Assembly: GCF_902459765.1 (NCBI RefSeq)
Contig: NZ_CABPSP010000006.1
Span: 124,001-188,000 of the forward strand
DNA from: Pandoraea anapnoica
GTDB lineage: Bacteria > Pseudomonadota > Gammaproteobacteria > Burkholderiales > Burkholderiaceae
Length of the DNA stretch: 64,000 bases
Direction of reading: 5' to 3'
Part shown: piece after piece, positions 9,161 through 16,470 of the stretch
How positions within the stretch are numbered: the stretch's first letter is position 1
Layout of the letters: every line of letters starts with the position of its first letter
The notes under the pieces: generated by a model
Told to the model about the DNA's origin: nothing
Databases searched by the model: none
What the model saw: only the letters and a program-made list of their open reading frames with translations
Made by a program: the position numbers and the translations under genes

Positions 9161-10030
9161 ATGCCATCTGAAATGTCTGCGGTCAATACTCCACGGGCAG
9201 CATCGGCGTCGCAAGCGCCCAATCCCAGCCAGACGAAACATACCCGCGCGTGGCGCATGCCGGGTGAGGGGCCAACCGCGCGGCTCAGTTTCCTGGCGGT
9301 TCTGTCGATTGGGGGGCTATGGTGGATATCGACCCATTTGCAGTGGCTGCCGCCATTGTTTCTGCCGACGCCGGAAGCAGTATGGAACGCATTTCTCGAT
9401 GCGGTCCACGGCCGTATTCAAGGCGGCCGACCTTTGTCGGAGCATCTCGCGTGGAGCGCGTTGCGCGTCTTTGGCGCTTTCGCACTCGCCGCGATGACGG
9501 CTGTACCGGTGGGTATTCTCATGGGAGTTAGCCGCATCGCCCGCGGGATACTCGATCCGGTACTTGAATTCTATCGGCCGCTCCCGCCGCTGGCCTATCT
9601 CCCGCTAGTCGTCATTTGGTTCGGCATCGACGAGGCAGCGAAGATCATCGTCATCTACCTTGCCTGCTTTGCGCCGATAGCGATGGCGGCTCGCGCGGGC
9701 GCGCGTAGCGCAACCACCGAACAAATCCACGCGGCCTACTCGCTCGGGGGAAGTTATCTGCAAGTGGTTCGCCACGTCATCCTGCCTGCTGCGCTGCCCG
9801 AAATTCTGACGGGCTTACGCATCGCCGTCGGGTTCGGGTGGACCACACTGGTGGCCGCAGAGATGGTCGCGGCCACCGCAGGCCTCGGGCAGATGGTGCT
9901 CAACGGGTCGAGTTTTCTTCGCACGGACGTGGTTGTCATGGGCATCGTGCTCATTGGTGTTATCGCATGGTGCTTCGACCTGGGCATACGTGCGCTGGAA
10001 AAGCGCCTCGTCCCCTGGCGTGGCCGCTGA
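9161..10030 (+). CDS. tauC: Taurine-type ABC transporter permease
   Basis: The ATG at 9161 gives 289 residues with a 40-residue hydrophilic N-terminus, then about six membrane segments (first near FLAVLSIGGLWWISTH). The EAA-loop region AAYSLGGSYLQVVRHVILPA is clear. With 7312-8343 and 8358-9155 it completes a TauABC-type importer in the inner membrane. Spacing to tauB is 5 bases. The following 141 bases contain no gene and only a weak GATAA/TTATC symmetry before the HAD gene. Confidence 0.87.
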   Translation: MPSEMSAVNTPRAASASQAPNPSQTKHTRAWRMPGEGPTARLSFLAVLSIGGLWWISTHLQWLPPLFLPTPEAVWNAFLDAVHGRIQGGRPLSEHLAWSALRVFGAFALAAMTAVPVGILMGVSRIARGILDPVLEFYRPLPPLAYLPLVVIWFGIDEAAKIIVIYLACFAPIAMAARAGARSATTEQIHAAYSLGGSYLQVVRHVILPAALPEILTGLRIAVGFGWTTLVAAEMVAATAGLGQMVLNGSSFLRTDVVVMGIVLIGVIAWCFDLGIRALEKRLVPWRGR

Positions 10031-10171
10031 TGGCCAGTACACCCCGAACACAGCAAGAGGCAACCGATTGGCTCACTAACAACAAATCGCGATAAGCATT
10101 TTCATAATTCACCAAAGCGTTTATCGGAATGCCCCGCATAATTTGCTGCCTTCCATTGCCAACCGCTCATC

Positions 10172-10963
10172 ATGCAACCCCTTTCCCTGGCAACAGCGAA
10201 TCAATTTTCGACCGTCCGATTCGTGCTTACGGATATGGACGAGACGTTGACCTATAAGGGCCGCCTGCCCGCCGAAACGTACACGGCGCTGGCGCAACTG
10301 GAAGCCGGTGGCATTCGCGTGGTACCCGTCACAGCGGCCCCGGCCGGATGGTGCGACCAGATGGCACGCATGTGGCCCGTCGACGGTGTCATTGCCGAAA
10401 ACGGTGGTTTGTTCTTGCAGCCAAGTTCGGACGGGCACCAGGTCGAACGGCATTTCTGGCATTCGCCCGATAACGTTGAGCAGGTGCGCGAACAACTGAA
10501 GTCCATTGCAAAGGCCGTCGAAGCCGCAGTGCCACAGGTGCAACAGGCCGACGATCAGGTGTTTCGGCTTACGAGCCTCGCCTATCGCCGTACAGGGGCG
10601 GATACCGATGCCCGTATCGTCGAGGCGCTGAGGCAGGCGGGCGCGGATGCGACGATAAACAACCTGTGGGTGCTGGGCTGGGTCGGCGGCTATGACAAGT
10701 TGACGATGTCATTGCGAGTTCTCGCCGACACATACGGCATTGACGCTGAATCCGCCTACGAGGTAGTCGCCTATTGCGGCGACTCCACCAACGACGCGCC
10801 CATGTTCGAGTTTTTCAAACACACGGCGGGTGTAAGCACGGTGACGGATTACCTGTCGCAATTACCGGTTCCCCCGCGATGGATCACGCGTGGCCCAGGG
10901 GGCGCCGGTTTCGTGGAATTCGCCAGCGCCATTCTTCAGTCGCGCTCCGCGCTACGTGGATAG
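10172..10963 (+). CDS. HAD-superfamily hydrolase, subfamily IIB (sugar-phosphatase-like)
   Basis: This is a 263-residue soluble protein. Motif I is VLTDMDETLT (nucleophile Asp in DMDET), motif II is VPVTAAPAGW and motif IV is YCGDSTNDAPMF, the GDxxND form used by subfamily IIB. These enzymes dephosphorylate sugar phosphates such as mannosyl-3-phosphoglycerate, sucrose-6-phosphate or trehalose-6-phosphate, using Mg2+ and an aspartyl-phosphate intermediate. The exact substrate is not visible. It lies 141 bases after tauC on the same strand and may be read from the same transcript, but a functional link to sulfonate uptake is not obvious. Confidence 0.75.
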   Translation: MQPLSLATANQFSTVRFVLTDMDETLTYKGRLPAETYTALAQLEAGGIRVVPVTAAPAGWCDQMARMWPVDGVIAENGGLFLQPSSDGHQVERHFWHSPDNVEQVREQLKSIAKAVEAAVPQVQQADDQVFRLTSLAYRRTGADTDARIVEALRQAGADATINNLWVLGWVGGYDKLTMSLRVLADTYGIDAESAYEVVAYCGDSTNDAPMFEFFKHTAGVSTVTDYLSQLPVPPRWITRGPGGAGFVEFASAILQSRSALRG

Positions 10964-10973
10964 TGGCTCGCAC

Positions 10974-11639
10974 TCACAACACGGGATGCGCAACATTCAT
11001 GTCCACACAGCAGACGACCGCTTCGACGCCGTCCTCGTGCTCGCTCAGATACACGTGCCCCACGCCGCTGTCGAAGTAGAGGCTGTCGCCCGGCGCTAGC
11101 CGGAACTTCGTGCCGTTCTCAAACTGCAACAGCAAGTTGCCCGATAGGACGAAGACGAACTCCTCACCGGCGTGACGAATGTAGTCGGGGAAATCTTCCA
11201 GCTTTCGCGCGCGAATGTGCGCGCGCATCGGCACCATGCGCTTGTCGTGCAGATCGGAGGCGATCATGCCGTAGCGATAGTTCGGCGTCTCGTAGATCGC
11301 CTGCTTTCCCGCCGCAGTGAACGACGGGCTCATCGCGCCGCCGGGTGCCGTCTCTTCATCGCCGAAGATCGCCGAATAGTCCAGATTCAGCGCGCGCGCC
11401 AGCGCACCGAATTTGTCGTACGTCAGCGCGATATCGCCGCGCTCCGCTTTAGAGATAGTGGATACCGCCACCCCTGAGCGCTCGCTCAGCGCCTTGAGCG
11501 TCAGCCCGTTGGCACTACGCGCGTTGCGCAGCCGTGCGCCCACCGTCTGATGGCTGATCTGGCTGACCTGTCCGCTCTCGCTCCGGGCCGGATTCCGCTT
11601 GGTCGGCGTTGGCGTTTTCTTTTGTTTAGGTGGCGTCAT
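10974..11639 (-). CDS. XRE-family regulator with C-terminal cupin domain
   Basis: This is a 221-residue protein. The first 30 or so residues are basic and low-complexity. A helix-turn-helix follows (GARLRNARSANGLTLKALSE, then SGVAVSTISKAERGD). The C-terminal half is a cupin effector domain, with EEFVFVLSGNLLLQFE and LAPGDSLYFDSGVGHVYLSE. Such XRE-cupin proteins usually repress nearby amine or amino-acid catabolic genes and respond to a small ligand. It is divergent from ridA and the D-amino-acid oxidoreductase. The 209-base gap between them contains two symmetric sites at 11719-11756, so it is likely their regulator and autoregulated. Confidence 0.87.
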   Translation of the reverse strand: MTPPKQKKTPTPTKRNPARSESGQVSQISHQTVGARLRNARSANGLTLKALSERSGVAVSTISKAERGDIALTYDKFGALARALNLDYSAIFGDEETAPGGAMSPSFTAAGKQAIYETPNYRYGMIASDLHDKRMVPMRAHIRARKLEDFPDYIRHAGEEFVFVLSGNLLLQFENGTKFRLAPGDSLYFDSGVGHVYLSEHEDGVEAVVCCVDMNVAHPVL

Positions 11640-11718
11640 AACACTTCACTGAACGTGTCCCGTTCACATCTTCCGAACAAAACACGACGTCGTTGATCTC
11701 GTCACGTCTCTTGGTATT

Positions 11719-11756
11719 TTCTCGTATACGAGAATCGAAATTCTCATATATGATAA
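11719..11756. promoter_or_regulatory. Paired operator sites between the XRE-cupin gene and ridA
   Basis: A perfect 16-bp palindrome, TTCTCGTATACGAGAA at 11719-11734, is followed 22 bases later by a degenerate copy, TTCTCATATATGATAA at 11741-11756. The second copy includes TATGAT at 11749-11754, a plausible -10 box for ridA. Two helically phased sites in a divergent intergenic region are typical of an XRE dimer pair. Binding by the protein at 10974-11639 is inferred. Confidence 0.7.
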
Positions 11757-11848
11757 TTCAAGCAACCGCGAATCCGTTGAGTCTACGTTAGCGGTCGTCC
11801 ATTCACTTCTCTTTTCATTTCTTTTCTCTTCCGAGCTGAGTTCGAACC

Positions 11849-12202
11849 ATGAAGAAAGACATCACGCGCATAAAAACCAATGGCCGAATGAGTCAGGTGG
11901 TCGTGGCTAACGGGGTTGTATATCTTGCCGGTCAGGTCCCGGACACGGCGGGCGCGACGATTACCGATCAGACCATCGAAGTGCTAAAGCATATCGATGC
12001 GCTGCTGGCCGAAGCGGGGATCGAAAAGACGCGTTTGCTGACCGCGAATATCTGGCTGTCCGACGCGCGTCATTTCGACGAATTCAACCGCGTGTGGGAC
12101 GTCTGGGTGCCGGACGGGCACGCCCCTACGCGTGCGTGCGTTCAATCGCTGCTGATGCGCGCCGGTTTCGACGTGGAAATTGCCGTGACGGCGCTGGCAT
12201 GA
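11849..12202 (+). CDS. RidA (YjgF/YER057c/UK114) family enamine/imine deaminase
   Basis: This 117-residue protein has the chorismate-mutase-like fold of the RidA family. The family signature arginine is present as R95 in APTRACVQ, and the C-terminal FDVEIAVTALA keeps the conserved Glu. RidA hydrolyses reactive 2-iminoacids released by amino-acid oxidation or PLP enzymes to 2-oxoacids. Its stop overlaps the start of the FAD-dependent D-amino-acid oxidoreductase (ATGA at 12199-12202), which would produce exactly such imines, so a shared role in amino-acid oxidation is a strong inference. Confidence 0.85.
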   Translation: MKKDITRIKTNGRMSQVVVANGVVYLAGQVPDTAGATITDQTIEVLKHIDALLAEAGIEKTRLLTANIWLSDARHFDEFNRVWDVWVPDGHAPTRACVQSLLMRAGFDVEIAVTALA

Positions 12203-13431
12203 CAGTCGACGTGCTTGTGCTCGGTGCTGGCATTGTCGGCACCTCCACCGCGATCCATCTCCAGCGCCGGGGGCTGAACACGGTTCTCATCGACCGTGCA
12301 GCGCCCGGGCGCGAAACGTCCTACGGAAATGCCGGACTGATCCAGCGCGAAGGCGTGTATCCATACGCGTTCGCCAGAGACATCGGAACGCTGCTGCGTT
12401 ACGCGCGCAATCAGTCCACGGACGTGCGGTATCACCTGGCGGCACTGCCGGGTATCGCGCCATTTCTCGCGCGCTACTGGCACCACTCTGCACCGCATCG
12501 TCACGCGCAGATCGCCCGCCATTACAGCACCCTCATCGAGCATTGTCTGACGGAGCACAACACCCTGATCGAACGTGCGGGCGCACAGGATCTGCTGCGC
12601 GAAGGTGGCTGGCTGAAGATCTTCCACACGGCAGGCGCGTTCGACGCCGCATACCGCGAAGCCGAGCGCTGGCGAAGCGAGTACGACGTCCCGTTCGAGC
12701 CGCTCGACCCCGTGCAGCTTCAACGCGATGAACCGTCGCTCGCGCGAACGTTGGCAGGCGCAATTCGCTATACGGCCTCCGGCTCGATACGCGATCCTGG
12801 CGAACTGGTGAGTCGCTATGCGCAACACTTCAAGTCACTGGGCGGACGCATCGTCAGGGCAGACGCCACCACGTTGAAGCCTCACTGGCGCGTGCAAACG
12901 GAAGACGGGGAGATCGAAGGTCGGCACGCGGTTGTTGCAATGGGGCCGTGGTCCGATACCGTCACGAACGCGCTGGGCTATCGGCTGCCGTTAGTTTCCA
13001 AGCGGGGCTATCACCGGCATTTCCGCCCCGAGAACGGTGCAACGTTGAACCAAACCGTGCTGGATGCGGAGCGCGGCTTCGTGATGGCACCTATGAATCA
13101 GGGCATCCGTCTGACGACCGGCGTTGAACTTGCGTTGCGTGACGCCCCTCGTACACCGGTTCAACTCGCGGCGGTGGAGCCGTTGGCCAGAAGCGTGTTC
13201 CCGCTCGGCACGCCCGTCGAAGCGCAACCGTGGATGGGCAGCCGTCCTTGCACGCCCGACATGCTGCCGATCATTGGTCCGGCGCTGCGACATCGCGATC
13301 TTTGGTTCGCGTTCGGTCACGCTCACCACGGTCTGACGCTCGGACCGGTGACAGGCCGTCTGATCGCCGAGATGATCTCGGGTGAGCGGACGCTGGTTGA
13401 CCCGACGCCATTTCGCACCGACAGGTTCTGA
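12199..13431 (+). CDS. FAD-dependent D-amino-acid dehydrogenase/oxidase-like protein (DadA family)
   Basis: The ATG at 12199 overlaps the ridA stop and gives 410 residues. An earlier in-frame start would run inside ridA. The N-terminus has the dinucleotide fold VLVLGAGIVGTSTAIHLQRR, and the late motif GLTLGPVTGRLIAEMISGE is the usual DAO/DadA ending. PWMGSRPCTPDMLPIIG is the family motif near the flavin. DadA-type enzymes oxidise D-amino acids to 2-oxoacids and ammonia via an imine, passing electrons to the respiratory chain. The neighbourhood (RidA, D-aminopeptidases, MlrC-type peptidase) supports a D-amino-acid substrate, but glycine, sarcosine or hydroxyproline-type substrates cannot be excluded. 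Confidence 0.8.
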   Translation: MTVDVLVLGAGIVGTSTAIHLQRRGLNTVLIDRAAPGRETSYGNAGLIQREGVYPYAFARDIGTLLRYARNQSTDVRYHLAALPGIAPFLARYWHHSAPHRHAQIARHYSTLIEHCLTEHNTLIERAGAQDLLREGGWLKIFHTAGAFDAAYREAERWRSEYDVPFEPLDPVQLQRDEPSLARTLAGAIRYTASGSIRDPGELVSRYAQHFKSLGGRIVRADATTLKPHWRVQTEDGEIEGRHAVVAMGPWSDTVTNALGYRLPLVSKRGYHRHFRPENGATLNQTVLDAERGFVMAPMNQGIRLTTGVELALRDAPRTPVQLAAVEPLARSVFPLGTPVEAQPWMGSRPCTPDMLPIIGPALRHRDLWFAFGHAHHGLTLGPVTGRLIAEMISGERTLVDPTPFRTDRF

Positions 13432-13493
13432 AAAAAAATGCCCTTCGCAAGGAAGGGCAAAAATTTGCCGGAGTTTTGGCGAAGCCCGGCAAA
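13432..13493 (-). terminator. Intrinsic terminator for the mlrC-like gene, plus a second hairpin
   Basis: GCCCTTC (13440-13446) pairs with GAAGGGC (13452-13458) around a 5-base loop. Eight A residues just left of it become a T run when read on the minus strand, so this is a good terminator for the gene ending at 13567. On the plus strand it is followed by AAAAATTT and may also stop the ridA-dadA unit weakly. A further inverted repeat, TTTGCCGG at 13464-13471 with CCGGCAAA at 13486-13493, lies next to it. Confidence 0.75.
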
Positions 13494-13566
13494 TCGTCAG
13501 ACCGGCCCGCCGATGGCGGGCGAAATTCTGATCAAGGGCGCTCAATCGAGCGCGAGATGCCGAGAA

Positions 13567-15024
13567 TCAAACAAACGGATTCTCGACGCGAGGCCAGTAT
13601 TTGAGGCTGCGGTGTCGATAGGGAAGTGCGGCGAAGTCAGGCGTCAATGCCCCTGGCGCCGCAAGATGCACGACGGCTTTCGCGCGAGGCGCGAATTCTG
13701 CCTGAAAATGCTGCGTCGATTTCACGATGACGAGACGCTTGGCGTCCATCGCAATGCCGAGACCGGTGAACGCGTCGACGCCAATGACTTGTGTTCGTAC
13801 GGAAACGAGCACGATGTCCAGCCCGTTTGCGCCTTCCACCCAGACCGAACGTCCCAAAGGAATCGACATGCCGCGAATGCTCTGCGAGTGCGTGTCGTGC
13901 ACGGCGCGTACCGTGACGCGTAAATCGATGGGATCGCCCGAGGCGGTGCCGCACTTCCCGCCGATCCGAAGATCGAGCGTGGCCCCGACACCGGCGTCCG
14001 CACAGATCTGAATGGCGCCGAGATCCCAGAAGCAACCCAGTGCGACGTCGGGAATGTCCCGCTCGACAACCCGTCGCAGGATGAAGGTGCTATCGCCCGG
14101 CGCGCCCCCGCCCGGGTTGTCGGCTACGTCTGCGACGACCACCGGACCGGTGCCGACGCCGAGTGCCACGTCGAGTCCGTGATCGAGATCGAGCCATTTG
14201 GGCTGGACCTCGTGGCGCAACGCCCAGAACTCGTTGCCCAACTGATGCGCCAGCGCAGCGGCACGCGCCGGATCGCCGTCCGCGATGACCCACAGCTTTG
14301 CCCCGGCCTCGGGCACATCGCCCCACGGAAAGCCGTGACCCAGGGAGACGGACAGAATGCCGTCATGCCCCTCGAACGACTTCATCCGTCGAACGAAGCC
14401 CGCCATCGGTTCTGTCGTCGTGTGCCACGCGCCGACCATCCGGCAATCGTGCACGGCGGTGACCGGGGAGATTCTCCGCTCGGCCGCTTGCGTCACGAGT
14501 CGGTAGACTTCATGCAGCCGGTCGATGCCGTCGGTGTGCGGATATTCCTTGTAGGCGATGAGAATATTGGCCGCGTATTGCATCAGCTCGGTGAAGTGGC
14601 AGTGCGGGTCGAGCGTCGCGGCAATGGGGACATCCGGGCCGACCACTTCGCGAACGCACGCGAGCAGATCGCCTTCGCAATCGTCGTGGTTCTGTGCCAC
14701 CATCGCGCCGTGCAGCATGAGAACGACCGCGTCGAGCGGCAAGGCGGCGCGCACACCGGCGACGATTTCGTCGCGCAACGTTTCGTAGACTTCCCGAATC
14801 ACCGGGCCGGACGGTTGCGCCTCTGCACTCAGCCCTTCGGCCAGTTCGTGACCGTCCGACTCTGCGAGACGACGAAGCTCGGCCATCATGTAGCCCACGC
14901 TATCGGACGCGCGGATGCTGGCGTCGCCCCGGTAGATCCCGTTCTCCTGAAATCCACCCCATCCCGTGGGGCACGGCGCGAATGTGTTTGTTTCGGTAGA
15001 AAGGTTTGCCGCGAAGATCTTCAT
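13567..15024 (-). CDS. M81-family metallopeptidase, microcystinase C (MlrC)-like
   Basis: This 485-residue protein is the usual family length. It starts MKIFAANLSTETNTFAP, the hallmark M81 N-terminus. Likely metal-site residues are H105 (MLHGAMV), D139/H141/H143 (LDPHCHF) and H163 (EYPHTDG). MlrC was first described for the last step of microcystin degradation, cleaving linear peptides that contain D-amino acids and Adda; most homologues have unknown substrates. It stands alone on the minus strand with its own terminator, between the D-amino-acid oxidase-like gene and the histidine kinase. Its placement in a block full of D-peptide functions is suggestive. There is no signal peptide, so it is probably cytoplasmic. 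Confidence 0.85.
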   Translation of the reverse strand: MKIFAANLSTETNTFAPCPTGWGGFQENGIYRGDASIRASDSVGYMMAELRRLAESDGHELAEGLSAEAQPSGPVIREVYETLRDEIVAGVRAALPLDAVVLMLHGAMVAQNHDDCEGDLLACVREVVGPDVPIAATLDPHCHFTELMQYAANILIAYKEYPHTDGIDRLHEVYRLVTQAAERRISPVTAVHDCRMVGAWHTTTEPMAGFVRRMKSFEGHDGILSVSLGHGFPWGDVPEAGAKLWVIADGDPARAAALAHQLGNEFWALRHEVQPKWLDLDHGLDVALGVGTGPVVVADVADNPGGGAPGDSTFILRRVVERDIPDVALGCFWDLGAIQICADAGVGATLDLRIGGKCGTASGDPIDLRVTVRAVHDTHSQSIRGMSIPLGRSVWVEGANGLDIVLVSVRTQVIGVDAFTGLGIAMDAKRLVIVKSTQHFQAEFAPRAKAVVHLAAPGALTPDFAALPYRHRSLKYWPRVENPFV

Positions 15025-15150
15025 TGCGAGTCCAAAGGTGTGAAGAAGGTCGTTTCACACACTCTATGAAGACCGCGTTGCCGGATTGTGAGCAGTGTGT
15101 ATCGACATTGACACACACGCCGGATAACACGCTCGCGCGACGATCGACAG
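15025..15150. promoter_or_regulatory. Promoter region of the mlrC-like gene with two inverted repeats
   Basis: Two symmetric elements are present: GTGTGAA at 15038-15044 with TTCACAC at 15054-15060 (spacer 9), and GTGTGT at 15095-15100 with ACACAC at 15111-15116 (spacer 10). Both contain GTGTG half-sites, so they may be operators for one regulator. The protein binding them is unknown. The downstream end of the histidine-kinase gene lies just to the right. Confidence 0.45.
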
Positions 15151-16191
15151 TTAGCGTCTGGGCAGTACCACGCGGGCGATCAGCCCGCCATCTCCAGCGT
15201 TGAGCAACGTCAGCGATCCTGCGTGACGTTTCACCACATCGTTCGCAATGGCCAGCCCGAGTCCGGTGCCGCCCGTATCGCGACTGCGAGATCCTTCAAG
15301 CCGGAAGAACGGTTCCAGGACCCGTTCGAGATCGCGTTCCGGAATGCCGGGGCCGCGATCCACGATATCGATCTGCACTTGCTCGTCGCCGTCAATCAGT
15401 TCGATGCGTGCTTCGCCGCCGTAGCGGATGGCATTCGCGACCAGATTGGTCAGGCAACGTTTCAACGCCAGCGGTTGCGCGAGGAGTGGCGCGATGGCGC
15501 CGTGCACCGAGACTCTCTGACCGCTTTCCAGCGCATCTTCCGCAATGGCATCCATCAGCGCATCGATATCGATAGGGCTGAATTCTTCGGTGACGGCCTC
15601 GTTACGAAGAAACGACAGTGTCGCGTCGAGCAACTGCGTCATCTCGTCGATGTCGGCAATCATCCGGTCGTTGAACTCCGAGCCTTCGAGGGTGCGCACT
15701 CGCAGACGCATACGCGTGAGCGGTGTGCGCAAGTCATGCGACACCGCAGCCAGAAAGCGATTGCGGTCATTGACCTGACGCCGGATGGCCGCCTGCATCG
15801 AGTTGAAGACGCGTGCCGCCTGACGCGCTTCGATCGGCCCCGCTTCGGGAATCGGCGGCGCGTCCATATTGCGCGACAACTCTGCTGCACCGGCTGCGAG
15901 CGACCGAAACGGCACCGACAGCATGCGTGCACCGACCCAGGAGGAGAAAAGCAGCGGCACGATCTGAACCGTGGCGGCCAGCCCCAATTGCAGTTCGGTC
16001 GACATACCGGGAGGCGCCCTGAAGGCGGCAGACGAATAGAACGTGTAAAGCAGCAACGCGGTACCCGCTTGCGTCAACGCCACCATAACGAGCATGACGA
16101 ACAGCAGCCGATAGAACGCGGAATCGAACGATGGCTTGTGCATGAGAGGTGCGGCCGGCGCGGTAGAAGAGGATTCGATCATGCGCGCCAT
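15151..16191 (-). CDS. Sensor histidine kinase, EnvZ/RstB-like (orphan by position)
   Basis: The ATG at 16191 gives 346 residues; 16221 and 16182 are alternative starts. Two membrane helices at about 29-50 and 69-88 enclose a periplasmic loop of only about 20 residues, too short for a classical sensor domain. A HAMP-like linker is followed by the H-box FLAAVSHDLRTPL (phospho-acceptor H152), N-box CLTNLVANAIRYG, G1 DRGPGIP and G2 GGTGLGLAI. No response regulator is adjacent. The only OmpR-type regulator in the block is at 27416-28135, at the other end of the uptake genes, and both genes share an upstream element (16302-16361 and 27171-27230). I infer that they are partners. Confidence 0.87.
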   Translation of the reverse strand: MARMIESSSTAPAAPLMHKPSFDSAFYRLLFVMLVMVALTQAGTALLLYTFYSSAAFRAPPGMSTELQLGLAATVQIVPLLFSSWVGARMLSVPFRSLAAGAAELSRNMDAPPIPEAGPIEARQAARVFNSMQAAIRRQVNDRNRFLAAVSHDLRTPLTRMRLRVRTLEGSEFNDRMIADIDEMTQLLDATLSFLRNEAVTEEFSPIDIDALMDAIAEDALESGQRVSVHGAIAPLLAQPLALKRCLTNLVANAIRYGGEARIELIDGDEQVQIDIVDRGPGIPERDLERVLEPFFRLEGSRSRDTGGTGLGLAIANDVVKRHAGSLTLLNAGDGGLIARVVLPRR

Positions 16192-16301
16192 TATCCCGCG
16201 CGCATGTAGCGGCTTCGTCAACAGATTGTTTCAGAACGGAAACATCCGGGAGCACGCACCGTCCGTCTGAATCCCGCACAGGCGGGACGCTGTACTCAGG
16301 G

Positions 16302-16361
16302 GATCTATGTTTCACGCGCGATACAAAGTCCACATGAACCAGAAATATCGCACAAATAACG
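16302..16361 (-). promoter_or_regulatory. Conserved control element, copy B (kinase/receptor divergent region)
   Basis: Read on the minus strand from 16361 to 16302, this sequence matches the plus-strand segment 27171-27230 at 44 of 60 aligned positions by hand count, and 38 of 45 in the core. Two blocks are identical: TATTTCTGGTTCAT and ACTTTGTATCG. A partial symmetry TGTATC-N6-GAAACA follows. It lies between the histidine-kinase gene (minus) and the TonB-receptor gene (plus), about 110 bases from each start. I saw no other copy in the window. A regulator-binding site is the simplest reading; the response regulator at 27416-28135 is the obvious candidate. Confidence 0.75.
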
Positions 16362-16470
16362 TTCATGCCAGAGCTAAGACTCTGATGAGCGTGGGCACAC
16401 CGCGCAACACGATCCATACCGCGAAGGCATCGGCGATGACCGAGGCGCGGAAATCCCGGAGGAGACGACA

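Noticed and set aside
7312-10963. A complete taurine degradation operon
   Set aside because: No TauD, Tpa or Xsc gene is present; only the importer and an unrelated HAD phosphatase are seen.
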